Positions 26,090 to 34,050 of a stretch of DNA of 34,050 bases are shown piece after piece (the first letter of the stretch is position 1; each line of letters begins with the position of its first letter). Source of the stretch: Candidatus Syntrophopropionicum ammoniitolerans (lineage in GTDB: Bacteria; Bacillota; Desulfotomaculia; Desulfotomaculales; Pelotomaculaceae); assembly GCA_013201395.1 (NCBI GenBank), contig JABMJD010000022.1:1-34050 (forward strand). Reading direction: 5' to 3'. The position numbers and the translations under genes are program-made. The notes under the pieces were generated by a model. It saw only the letters and a program-made list of their open reading frames with translations. It was not told where the DNA came from and did no database searches.

Positions 26090-27046
26090 TTGACCACAGG
26101 TGAAAGAGCAAGAGCCCTGGCGAAGTGGGCTTTTTTTACGTTGGTGTTTGTCGTCGCCGGCCTGGTAGGTTTTTACCTGCCAATGTTTGAGTTTCTTGCA
26201 GCTATGCTTCTCCCATTGCCAATAATGTTAATCATTTTACGGTTTGATGCCCGTTACGCCATATTGGGATTGACAGTAGCGGGACTATTGTTTTTTGTTT
26301 TCATGCCTCCCGCTTCCGTGTTTGTTCTCCTTTTTCGTTATGGTTTACTCGGTATTCTGTTAGGATTGTTGTTTAAAAACAGGATTGCTTCGGGCAAAAT
26401 CTTAACGGCGGGGATGGCCTATGCTGGTGTAGCAGCTTTATTGTATCTAACCCTGAGTTATCTTACCGGCAACAATCTGTTTGCCATGGGGGAGGAAATG
26501 CATAGCGCTCTTGAGCAGGCCATGGCTGCTTACCGTGATGCGGGTATGTTAAACAACATACCTGCAGATTTGCAAGAAAGCTTTGGTCGGAGTATAATTG
26601 CAACTTATGAATTGTTGTTTCCAGGCCAATATATAATCAGTGCAGTTGTTTTGGCTGCTGGAACGTATTTTTTTGCCAGGGCCTTCCTGGCCCGCCTGAA
26701 CTATTTTCTGGCCCCGGGATTGGTTTTTAGCAGGATTTCGCTTCCCTGGTATAGTATCTGGGGACCGATTGCCGGGCTGACACTTACCCTGGCGGGAGAT
26801 AATTTTTCGTGGCTGTTGGTGGCAAAAATAGGAAAGAACATTCTTTACATGCTATTATGGCTTTATATCGTCCTTGGTTTGTCTGTGGCAGTATACTATT
26901 TTCGCAAAATAAACATTGCCTGGCCACTCAAGGTGATATTTTTGGTATTTGTTGTTGCCTACCCGCCTATTAGCATAGCTGGCTTGGTCCTGCTGGGAGT
27001 GACCGACCCCTTGTTGAATCTCAGGCGTCTGGCACCCCCGGAGTAG
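26090..27046 (+). CDS. YybS-type membrane protein (DUF2232)
   Basis: Polytopic membrane protein of the YybS/DUF2232 family, commonly placed before rplI in Firmicutes; function unknown. About eight hydrophobic segments are visible, from WAFFTLVFVVAGLVGFYLPM to ISIAGLVLLGVTDPLLNLR. A polar loop near residues 125-175 includes EEMHSALEQAMAAYRDAGM. The frame opens at 26069, but AGAGGTG lies a few bases before the TTG at 26090. The 318 residues match the family. It is probably co-transcribed with the MazG-like gene. Confidence 0.85.
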   Translation: MTTGERARALAKWAFFTLVFVVAGLVGFYLPMFEFLAAMLLPLPIMLIILRFDARYAILGLTVAGLLFFVFMPPASVFVLLFRYGLLGILLGLLFKNRIASGKILTAGMAYAGVAALLYLTLSYLTGNNLFAMGEEMHSALEQAMAAYRDAGMLNNIPADLQESFGRSIIATYELLFPGQYIISAVVLAAGTYFFARAFLARLNYFLAPGLVFSRISLPWYSIWGPIAGLTLTLAGDNFSWLLVAKIGKNILYMLLWLYIVLGLSVAVYYFRKINIAWPLKVIFLVFVVAYPPISIAGLVLLGVTDPLLNLRRLAPPE

Positions 27047-27100
27047 GAAAAAACTAGTTTTTAGGATCTATTATTTACTTAAATTTGCTAGGAGGTGTTG

Positions 27101-27550
27101 ATGCTGAAGGTAGTACTAACGAAAGATGTGCCAGGCAAGGGTAAAGCCGGTGATGTAGTAAATGTTGCTGATGGTTATGCCCGCAACTATTTGTTTCCCC
27201 GGGAAATGGCGGTTGCAGCTTCACAAGACAAAATGAAGGAATTGGCGATTCGCCGCAAGGCGAGAGAAGCTAAAGAAAACAAGATAGAGCAGAAAGCGAG
27301 GGCGCTGGCAGCCCGCTTGGATAAACTTAAGATAATTGTAAAAGCGAAACAAGGGGAGGGCGGCAAGCTTTTTGGTTCAGTGAACAACAAGGATATGGCC
27401 GACGCCCTTGCCGTTCAGCATAAAATAAAGCTGGACAGAAAAAAACTTGTTGTCAAGGAGCCAATTAAACATCTTGGTGTTTATAATATAACAGCCAAAC
27501 TGCACCCGGACGTGCAGGTGAAGGTAATTGTTGAGGTGGTTGGCGAATAG
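27101..27550 (+). CDS. rplI: Large ribosomal subunit protein bL9
   Basis: Ribosomal protein of the L1-stalk base. The N-domain reads MLKVVLTKDVPGKGKAGDVVNVADGYARNYLFP, the L9 signature, followed by a long basic helix (about 41-75) and a C-domain ending VKVIVEVVGE. It has 149 residues. GTG and TTG codons precede in frame at 27095 and 27098, but the ATG at 27101 is six bases after AGGAGG. Confidence 0.97.
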   Translation: MLKVVLTKDVPGKGKAGDVVNVADGYARNYLFPREMAVAASQDKMKELAIRRKAREAKENKIEQKARALAARLDKLKIIVKAKQGEGGKLFGSVNNKDMADALAVQHKIKLDRKKLVVKEPIKHLGVYNITAKLHPDVQVKVIVEVVGE

Positions 27551-27608
27551 CAGGGATTCTCTATTTTTGTGACCCATCTAATTTTAAGAGCAGTGAAAGG
27601 AGAAAGAA

Positions 27609-29552
27609 ATGAAAGCATTTCTCGATAAATTTATTGGGAGCACAAAAAAAGAAACTTCCGATAAACTAATGGACCATGAACCTTTAAAACGTCAGGTGAC
27701 GGCTTTATATGGTCTTTTGACAAATCTGTTTGGTTCGGATAAGTTAGTTTTAAGGGCAGGTAAATTAGAGGCGTTACAGTTTATGCGTTCTGAAGCCCTG
27801 GAGGAAAGGGTGCTGGCCCTGCAAAAACTTGTTTTTGAGGATCCAACCTATGATACCCCACCTGCCTATGAGGAGATTCCGGATATCCTGGATGAAATAG
27901 AAGAGGAAATTGCCGATAATATTGCCAGGCGGGCTGTGGAAGATAAGCTGGAGAAAAAAATAAACGAAAAACTTCAGCAACGACATGAAGAGTATATTAA
28001 AGAAATTAAAATGCAGGTGATCAAAGAAAACGCCAGTGCTGAAAACGCACAGACCCTAAAAAAACTAGCCCTTCTGGAAAAGCTTGAACAACGTAAACTT
28101 TCTTCTTCTGCTATGGAATTTTTGCGGCCATCTACTTTTAGAGAAATAGTTGGTCAGGAACTAGCAGTAAAGGCTCTTCTAGCAAAGCTGGGTTCACCCT
28201 ATCCACAGCATATGATTCTTTATGGACCACCTGGTGTAGGTAAAACCACTGCGGCGAGGTTGGTTTTAGAAGCGGCAAAAAAGAATAAAAGCACACCCTT
28301 TGCCAGTGATGCGACCTTTGTGGAGGTAAATGGTGCCACCCTGCGCTGGGATCCCCGGGAAGTTACTAACCCACTTCTGGGTTCGGTGCATGATCCCATA
28401 TACCAGGGTGCCAGGCGGGATCTGGCCGAAACCGGGGTGCCGGAACCAAAACTGGGCCTGGTTACCGATGCTCATGGCGGGGTATTGTTTATAGACGAAA
28501 TAGGTGAGATGGATACCATTTTGCATAGTAAACTACTAAAGGTACTGGAGGACAAAAGAGTATATTTTGATTCCTCCTATTATGATCCCCATGATCCTAA
28601 TGTACCCCAATACATTAAGAAGATTTTTGAAGAAGGAGCACCGGCTGATTTTGTTCTTATCGGAGCCACGACGCGGGATCCGGAAGAAATTAACCCGGCG
28701 ATCCGCTCTCGCTGCGCAGAGATTTTTTTTGAACCCCTAACGCCAAAAGATATCAGGGAGATTTTACTGCAGGCTGCTCACAAACTGGGAGTAAGAATGG
28801 ATGAAGCCGTGCCGGAAATCATCAGTGAATATACCATTGAAGGCCGGAAGGCGATTAACATTCTGGCAGATGCCTACGGTATGGCTTGTTACCGTAGTGA
28901 CGCAGCGGGTGGCAGCCCGGCTGCTATTAAAGAGGAAGACGTTATGGAGGTAGCCCAGGTAAGTAGGTTAAGCCCTTGTGTGACACGGAAAGCCTCAACT
29001 GATCGGGAAATTGGTAGGATATTCGGGCTGGGTGTGATGGGATTTCTGGGATCTGTGCTGGAAATTGAAGCGGTTGCTTTCCCAGCCAGGGTTCAGGGCC
29101 AGGGAGCCATTCGTTTTAATGATACCGCCGGCAGTATGGCCAAGGATTCAGTGTTCAATGCGGCTTCTGTAATACGCAAACTGACTGGTGAGGATCTGTC
29201 AAATTATGATCTACACGTTAACGTAGTGGGTGGCGGCAGGATTGATGGTCCATCTGCCGGGGTGGCGATTTTTCTCGCTATATTGAGTGCCATCCAGGGA
29301 CGCCCAATTACGCAAAATGTTGCAGTAACAGGTGAAATCTCCATTCAGGGTAAAGCCAGGGCGGTAGGTGGTGTGTTTGAAAAAATTTATGGTGCCCGGC
29401 AGGCTGGAATTAAAACTGTCCTGGTGCCTGTTGAAAATGATAAGGACATACCTGTTGATATAAGAGGCATCCAGGTTATACCCGTTAGTTCGGTGGAGGA
29501 GCTTATCAGGCATGTGTTCCCACCCGCAGAAGTTGACGAGCTGGTTAGTTAA
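27609..29552 (+). CDS. lonC: LonC-type ATP-dependent protease
   Basis: Lon-family protease of the LonC branch. Instead of the Lon substrate domain it has an N-terminal region with a coiled coil (about 90-165). The AAA+ module follows, with Walker A GPPGVGKT (206-213), Walker B LFIDE (293-297) and the sensor region LIGATTRDPEEINPAIRSR. The C-terminal protease domain has Ser549 in DGPSAG and Lys592 in FEKIYGARQAG, 43 residues apart, as in the Lon dyad. The Walker motifs look complete. AAAGGAG precedes the ATG at 27609. Its position between rplI and dnaB is conserved in related clostridia, as I recall; substrates are unknown. Confidence 0.92.
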   Translation: MKAFLDKFIGSTKKETSDKLMDHEPLKRQVTALYGLLTNLFGSDKLVLRAGKLEALQFMRSEALEERVLALQKLVFEDPTYDTPPAYEEIPDILDEIEEEIADNIARRAVEDKLEKKINEKLQQRHEEYIKEIKMQVIKENASAENAQTLKKLALLEKLEQRKLSSSAMEFLRPSTFREIVGQELAVKALLAKLGSPYPQHMILYGPPGVGKTTAARLVLEAAKKNKSTPFASDATFVEVNGATLRWDPREVTNPLLGSVHDPIYQGARRDLAETGVPEPKLGLVTDAHGGVLFIDEIGEMDTILHSKLLKVLEDKRVYFDSSYYDPHDPNVPQYIKKIFEEGAPADFVLIGATTRDPEEINPAIRSRCAEIFFEPLTPKDIREILLQAAHKLGVRMDEAVPEIISEYTIEGRKAINILADAYGMACYRSDAAGGSPAAIKEEDVMEVAQVSRLSPCVTRKASTDREIGRIFGLGVMGFLGSVLEIEAVAFPARVQGQGAIRFNDTAGSMAKDSVFNAASVIRKLTGEDLSNYDLHVNVVGGGRIDGPSAGVAIFLAILSAIQGRPITQNVAVTGEISIQGKARAVGGVFEKIYGARQAGIKTVLVPVENDKDIPVDIRGIQVIPVSSVEELIRHVFPPAEVDELVS

Positions 29553-29620
29553 CAGCACATGCATAGCAGACCCCCAATTTATAAATCCATCCACAATTAA
29601 ATTTCCAGAGGTAAAAAACA

Positions 29621-30955
29621 TTGGAAAGAATTCCACCACAAAATATAGACGCCGAGCAGTCAGTGCTCGGCGCCATCTTACTTGACCGAGAAGCCATTTA
29701 CAGGGCCATGAAAATGATCCGCCCGGAAGATTTTTACCGGGAGAGCCATAAGCTGATCTATGAGGCGATGCTGGAGCTTGATGAGGGTGGCAGTCCCGTA
29801 GATCTGATCACAGTATGTGAACACCTGAGGCTAAATGGTAACCTGGAAAAGGTTGGTGGCGTTTCATATGTTGCCACACTGGCTGAAATAGTACCTACTG
29901 CAGCCAATGTCAGTTATTACTCCCGTATTGTTGAGGAAAAGTCCCTCCTGCGCACATTGATCCAACTGTCTACCCGGATCGCCGGTATGGGTTACGATGA
30001 GGGAGAAGAACCGGAAAAACTTATTGCCGAAGCGGAGCGGATGATTAATGAACTAGGTGGCAGTAGGGCCACTACAGCATTTTTTGCAATTAAAGAGATA
30101 TTGTTGGATACCTTTTCTCATCTAGAGTATCTTTATAGCAATCAAGGAGAAACCCTTGGTGTTTCCACCTCTTTTAGCGATCTGGATCGGCTTTGTACCG
30201 GATTACAGCCCAGCGATTTTATTATTCTAGCCGGTCGCCCGGGTATGGGTAAGACAGCCCTGGGTCTTTGTATCGGCTACAATGCGGCACTTAAACATAA
30301 TGTTCCAGTGGCTGTATTTAGCTTGGAAATGTCCAAAGAACAGCTGGCACAACGTATTCTTTGCTCCGAAGCTATGGTTGACCAGCATCGTATTCGTACA
30401 GGCGCCCTGGTTGAAGAAGACTGGCAAAAACTTCATGAAGCCAAGGATAGACTGGCCAATATCCCTATTTTTATAGATGATACCCCGGGCATTACAATTC
30501 GCCAGGTCAGGGCGAAGGCCAGGCAGTTGAAGGCGGAGAAAGGGTTGGGATTGATTATCATTGATTATCTCCAATTGATGCAGGGTAGTAAACGGGTTGA
30601 GAATCGTCAACAGGAGATATCAGAAATATCCCGCTCCCTGAAGGGACTGGCTAAGGAATTGAATGTCCCGGTATTGTCTTTGGCCCAGCTGAGCCGTTCG
30701 GTAGAGCAGCGTGATAAAAAACGACCTATTATGTCGGATCTGCGAGAGTCGGGTTCGTTGGAGCAGGATGCCGACCTGGTTATGTTTATTTATAGGGATG
30801 AATACTATAACCGGGACTCAGAAAAAAAAGGAATAGCTGAAATAATTATTGCCAAGCATCGCAATGGTCCTACCGGCTATGTCGAGCTGGGGTTTTTAAA
30901 GGAATACACAAAATTTGTTTCACTAATGAAGAATCCCGACGAATACAAGCCATAA
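29621..30955 (+). CDS. dnaB: Replicative DNA helicase DnaB (DnaC in Bacillus)
   Basis: Hexameric fork helicase. The N-domain begins ERIPPQNIDAEQSVLGAILLD; the RecA-like domain has Walker A GRPGMGKT (205-212), FSLEMSKEQLAQR, Walker B LGLIIIDYLQLM, and the C-terminal SDLRESGSLEQDADLVMFIYRDEYY. The 444 residues are full length and no intein is present. The TTG at 29621 is eight bases after AGAGGT. It stands next to lonC and near purA as in many Firmicutes. Confidence 0.97.
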   Translation: MERIPPQNIDAEQSVLGAILLDREAIYRAMKMIRPEDFYRESHKLIYEAMLELDEGGSPVDLITVCEHLRLNGNLEKVGGVSYVATLAEIVPTAANVSYYSRIVEEKSLLRTLIQLSTRIAGMGYDEGEEPEKLIAEAERMINELGGSRATTAFFAIKEILLDTFSHLEYLYSNQGETLGVSTSFSDLDRLCTGLQPSDFIILAGRPGMGKTALGLCIGYNAALKHNVPVAVFSLEMSKEQLAQRILCSEAMVDQHRIRTGALVEEDWQKLHEAKDRLANIPIFIDDTPGITIRQVRAKARQLKAEKGLGLIIIDYLQLMQGSKRVENRQQEISEISRSLKGLAKELNVPVLSLAQLSRSVEQRDKKRPIMSDLRESGSLEQDADLVMFIYRDEYYNRDSEKKGIAEIIIAKHRNGPTGYVELGFLKEYTKFVSLMKNPDEYKP

Positions 30956-30995
30956 TTTTGTCTAGTGCAAAAAGACCACTTATTTGCTTAATTTC

Positions 30996-31024
30996 TTGAC
31001 ATTGGCAGCATGGTTTGCTAAAAT
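30996..31024 (+). promoter_or_regulatory. Promoter upstream of the COG2509 gene
   Basis: A perfect TTGACA and TAAAAT are separated by 17 bases. The leader to the next gene is about 140 bases and holds only a 17-codon frame starting near 31076, whose translation is not supported. Confidence 0.75.
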
Positions 31025-31166
31025 ACCTTTGCTGCCGATACAGTTTCCTTACAGCTACATCTGCGGGGAATGGTGATGGCTCAAGCGGCAACGGATGTAT
31101 TGTTGTTTGGGTTATTTTTATGCCGATGAAAAAGGGTATAGCAGCTTGTGGTCGCTAGGAGGAAAT

Positions 31167-32558
31167 ATGGAAGGTAAACAGTATGATGTGGTAATTGTGG
31201 GGGCGGGCCCGGCGGGGATCTTTACCGCCCTAGAACTAGTTGGGAAAAAATCGGGACTGAAAATACTGATAATTGAAAAGGGTCGAGATTTAGATAAGCG
31301 CGTCTGTATAGCCAGGGAACGGGGTGGGGGCTGTGTCAATTGTTCCCCCTGCTCTACCATCTGTGGGTGGGGTGGTGCAGGCGCATTTAGTGATGGCAAG
31401 CTTACCCTTTCATCTGAAATAGGCGGCAGCCTGGAGCAGTATACCGGAATAGAAGGTTTGAACGACCTCATTAGCTATGTGGATCAAATTTATGTGCGGT
31501 TCGGTGCCCCGGATCGGGTTTTTGGTCTAGAGGAAGAAGAGGAAATTCAGGATATTCAACGACGGGCAGTCTTATCCGAATTAAAGTTAATCCCGGTACG
31601 GATTAGACATATGGGTACCGGGCGCTGCAGAGAGGTACTGCAGCAGATGAGGGATTATCTAGTTAAAAGCGGCATTGATGTGCTGACCTCTTGCCAGGTT
31701 AAGGAAGTTCTGGTAAAGGATAATACTATTAAAGGCGTTGTAACCAAAGATGGGGAAACAATATACGCCAGACATGTGGTGCTGGCCCCCGGCAGGGAAG
31801 GTTCGGAGTGGCTAAGCCGCGAGGCAAGGCGTCTGGGGCTGGAAATGAAGATCAACCCGGTAGACATAGGGGTGCGGGTGGAGCTTCCCGCTGCTGTTAT
31901 GGAACATTTGACTAGAATTTTTTACGAGGCCAAATTTGTATATTACTCGAAGACATTTAGTGACAGGGTCCGCACTTTTTGCATGAACCCCAATGGGGAG
32001 GTAGTGCTGGAAAATATGGACGGCCTGATCACAGTAAATGGGCACAGTCATGCATATAATAAAACGGAAAATACCAATTTCGCGGTGTTGGTCAGTAAAA
32101 CCTTTACAGAACCCTTCAAGGAGCCGATTTCCTACGGCCGGTATATTGCCAGCCTGGCCAACTTGCTGGGAGGTGGGGTCATAGTCCAAAGTTTAGGGGA
32201 TCTGATCTCCGGCCGCCGTTCGACTAAAGAAAGACTGGCCAAATGCATGACCATACCAACACTGCCTGAAGCAACACCGGGTGACTTAAGTTTGGTTTTT
32301 CCTTATAGACACCTGGTGGGGATCGTCGAAATGCTAAAGGCGCTAAACGAATTAGCGCCTGGTGTGTATTCACGGTATACCCTGCTGTATGGCGTCGAGG
32401 TTAAATTTTATTCTTCACGTCTAGTCTTGACAGATTTCCTGGAAACCCGTATAAAAAATCTGTTTGCGGCGGGAGACGGGGCAGGCGTGACCAGGGGGCT
32501 TTCCCAGGCATCCGCTGCCGGTGTGCTTGCGGCGAGGGAAATAGCAAATAGGATTTAG
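31167..32558 (+). CDS. COG2509-type FAD-dependent oxidoreductase
   Basis: An FAD-dependent dehydrogenase-like protein of unknown substrate. The dinucleotide-binding motif is VVIVGAGPAGIFTALEL; a Cys-rich segment (RVC, GGGCVNCSPCSTICGWGGAGA) precedes FSDGKLTLSSEIGG. The C-terminal FAD motif is LFAAGDGAGVTRGLSQASAAG. The frame opens 24 codons upstream, but the ATG at 31167 is four bases after AGGAGG and starts the flavin fold. The Cys cluster could be redox-active or bind metal; this is inference. It is close to purA (11 bases), suggesting one transcript. Confidence 0.85.
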   Translation: MEGKQYDVVIVGAGPAGIFTALELVGKKSGLKILIIEKGRDLDKRVCIARERGGGCVNCSPCSTICGWGGAGAFSDGKLTLSSEIGGSLEQYTGIEGLNDLISYVDQIYVRFGAPDRVFGLEEEEEIQDIQRRAVLSELKLIPVRIRHMGTGRCREVLQQMRDYLVKSGIDVLTSCQVKEVLVKDNTIKGVVTKDGETIYARHVVLAPGREGSEWLSREARRLGLEMKINPVDIGVRVELPAAVMEHLTRIFYEAKFVYYSKTFSDRVRTFCMNPNGEVVLENMDGLITVNGHSHAYNKTENTNFAVLVSKTFTEPFKEPISYGRYIASLANLLGGGVIVQSLGDLISGRRSTKERLAKCMTIPTLPEATPGDLSLVFPYRHLVGIVEMLKALNELAPGVYSRYTLLYGVEVKFYSSRLVLTDFLETRIKNLFAAGDGAGVTRGLSQASAAGVLAAREIANRI

Positions 32559-32569
32559 GGGGTTTTTAG

Positions 32570-33856
32570 ATGTCTACAGTGGTTGTTATAGGCGCTCAAT
32601 GGGGAGATGAGGGAAAGGGTAAGGTAACTGATTTCCTGGCCGAAAAAGCTGATATGGTAGTACGCTACATGGGTGGGAATAATGCCGGCCACACAGTTGT
32701 GGTGGGGGATCATGAGTATAAGCTGCATTTGATCCCGTCAGGTATACTTCACCCTGACAAAATGTGTGTTATAGGTAGCGGTGTGGTGATTGATCCGGCT
32801 GTTTTCCTTAAAGAGTTGGATTCCCTGGAAAAGCGAGGTATCAGCACCAAAAACCTGCGGATAAGTCAGCGTGCCCATGTTATTTTCCCATACCACCAAA
32901 GGCTTGATCAGATGGAAGAGGAGCGCAAGGGTAACAACAAGATAGGCACAACTTGCCGTGGTATAGGCCCAGCCTATACTGATAAATCTGCACGGGCAGG
33001 AATTCGGGTTATTGACCTCCTGGATAAGGAACAATTTCCTGTGCTGCTTAATGCCAATATAAATAGCAAAAATAGGATATTTACAGAGGTTTACGATGGG
33101 ACAGCGCTAGACTATGAAGAAATTCTTGATGAATATAGTACCTATGCCGAAGCCATGAAAAAATATGTATGTGACACATCTTTGCTGGTCAATGACGCCG
33201 TACAGCAAAATAAAAATATTTTATTTGAGGGTGCACAGGGGACTATGTTGGACCTGGATCACGGGACCTATCCCTTTGTTACTTCTTCACACCCCACAGC
33301 AGGAGCGGCTTGTTTCAGTGCCGGTGTAGGACCGACCCGTATTGATCGTGTGATTGGTGTGGCGAAAGCCTACACTACCAGAGTAGGGGAAGGGCCGTTT
33401 CCTACCGAATTAAATGACGATATCGGCTCTCTTATTCGTAAACAGGGTGGAGAATATGGTACCACTACCGGACGCCCCCGGCGTTGTGGTTGGTTTGATG
33501 GGGTGGTAGGCCGGTATGCGGTAAGGATCAACGGTTTGGATTATTTGGCTCTTACCAAGCTGGACGTTTTAAGTGGCCTGGAAGAGATTAAAATCTGCAC
33601 GGGCTATAACTACCGGGGGGAAGTTATAAATGAGTTTCCGGCAAGTCTCCAGGTTTTAAATGAATGTGTACCTATTTATGAAAGTTTCCCCGGCTGGGAT
33701 GAGGACATTACCGGAATCAGAGAGCTTGCAGACCTGCCGGCTCAGGCCGGGCTTTTCCTGGATCGGGTTAGCGAAATCTGCGGTGCTCCCATAGCTTTAA
33801 TCGGTGTGGGCAGCAGGCGTTCCCAGACGATAGTTACGAAAGAGGATCTCTATTAG
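32570..33856 (+). CDS. purA: Adenylosuccinate synthetase
   Basis: Converts IMP and aspartate, with GTP, to adenylosuccinate in AMP synthesis. The GTP loop is [11 protein letters not shown] with the catalytic Asp near residue 13. GGNNAGHT carries the catalytic His. [43 protein letters not shown] and the C-terminal [10 protein letters not shown] are all typical. At 428 residues it is full length. GGGGG lies seven bases before the ATG at 32570. A small TTTGGC/GCCAAA hairpin (33859-33874) follows the stop but lacks a T tract. Confidence 0.97.
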   Translation: MSTVVVIGAQWGDEGKGKVTDFLAEKADMVVRYMGGNNAGHTVVVGDHEYKLHLIPSGILHPDKMCVIGSGVVIDPAVFLKELDSLEKRGISTKNLRISQRAHVIFPYHQRLDQMEEERKGNNKIGTTCRGIGPAYTDKSARAGIRVIDLLDKEQFPVLLNANINSKNRIFTEVYDGTALDYEEILDEYSTYAEAMKKYVCDTSLLVNDAVQQNKNILFEGAQGTMLDLDHGTYPFVTSSHPTAGAACFSAGVGPTRIDRVIGVAKAYTTRVGEGPFPTELNDDIGSLIRKQGGEYGTTTGRPRRCGWFDGVVGRYAVRINGLDYLALTKLDVLSGLEEIKICTGYNYRGEVINEFPASLQVLNECVPIYESFPGWDEDITGIRELADLPAQAGLFLDRVSEICGAPIALIGVGSRRSQTIVTKEDLY

Positions 33857-33924
33857 TATTTGGCAGCCGCCAAAATTGCCAATAATATGCCCGACAGCAA
33901 GGCCAAATATTTCGTTTTTAGTGG

Positions 33925-33953
33925 TTGACTAGATAGAATGGTTATAGTAATAT
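33925..33953 (+). promoter_or_regulatory. Promoter of tRNA-Lys
   Basis: TTGACT and TAATAT are separated by 17 bases, ending about 20 bases before the tRNA. Confidence 0.75.
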
Positions 33954-33974
33954 ATCTAACTGTAGGGTTTTAGG

Positions 33975-34050
33975 GGGCCATTAGCTCAGTTGGCAGAGCA
34001 CCTGACTTTTAATCAGGGTGTCCCGCGTTCGAGTCGCGGATGGCTCACCA
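33975..34050 (+). tRNA. tRNA-Lys (anticodon UUU)
   Basis: A complete 76-base tRNA including the encoded CCA end, finishing at the window edge. The acceptor arms GGGCCAT and ATGGCTC pair (one G-T), and the D arm has AGCTCAGTTGGCAGAGC. The anticodon stem CCTGA/TCAGG holds the loop CTTTTAA with TTT at 34008-34010, and the T arm has GTTCGAGTC. It may begin a longer tRNA run beyond the window. Confidence 0.97.

Noticed and set aside
31076-31129. 17-codon leader frame before the COG2509 gene
   Set aside because: Too short to support, with no attenuator hairpin or codon bias pointing to a regulatory leader peptide.

Overview
This window is the replication-origin region of a low-to-moderate GC Gram-positive, spore-forming bacterium. 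Gene order, the spore protein YyaC, LonC, the COG2509 oxidoreductase and protein sequence similarity judged by eye suggest a Clostridia lineage of the Desulfotomaculum/Pelotomaculum type. The species assignment is an inference. Strand layout follows replication: genes left of about 10.4 kb run leftward and nearly all genes right of it run rightward, as expected for two forks leaving an origin at about 8.8-10.9 kb.

Left arm (minus strand, read right to left): dnaA, oriC, dnaN, recF, remB, gyrB, then gyrA and the 5' part of pdxS. dnaN runs directly into recF with no yaaA (S4-domain) gene between them. gyrB and gyrA, often adjacent, are separated by about 1.2 kb. That gap holds a terminator, two uncharacterised small ORFs (56 and 97 codons), a candidate structured RNA and a strong gyrA promoter. 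A small hydrophobic ORF and a terminator lie between gyrA and pdxS.

Origin: the dnaA-dnaN gap carries DnaA boxes, a TAG-type DnaA-trio array and AT-rich DNA, the layout of a Bacillus-type unwinding element. Further DnaA boxes lie upstream of dnaA and between rpmH and rnpA.

Right arm (plus strand): rpmH-rnpA-yidD-yidC-jag (translation, RNase P, membrane insertion); mnmE-mnmG-rsmG (tRNA and rRNA modification); parA-parB with one perfect parS site; a shortened DUF554 membrane protein; yyaC (minus); a YkvI-type transporter; a CvpA-family protein; an M18 aminopeptidase; a DUF951 protein; a small CBM25-like protein (minus); rpsF-ssb-rpsR behind a promoter and probable S6:S18 leader; MazG-like and YybS-type genes; rplI; lonC; dnaB; a COG2509 FAD protein; purA; and tRNA-Lys(UUU), which ends at the window edge.

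Most of the window is conserved core machinery. The parts least explained by known genes are the gyrB-gyrA gap with its multi-helix RNA, several genes whose best-placed start codon is ATT, an in-frame internal deletion in the DUF554 protein, and the lone CBM-like gene. No CRISPR array, prophage or complete transposon was seen.
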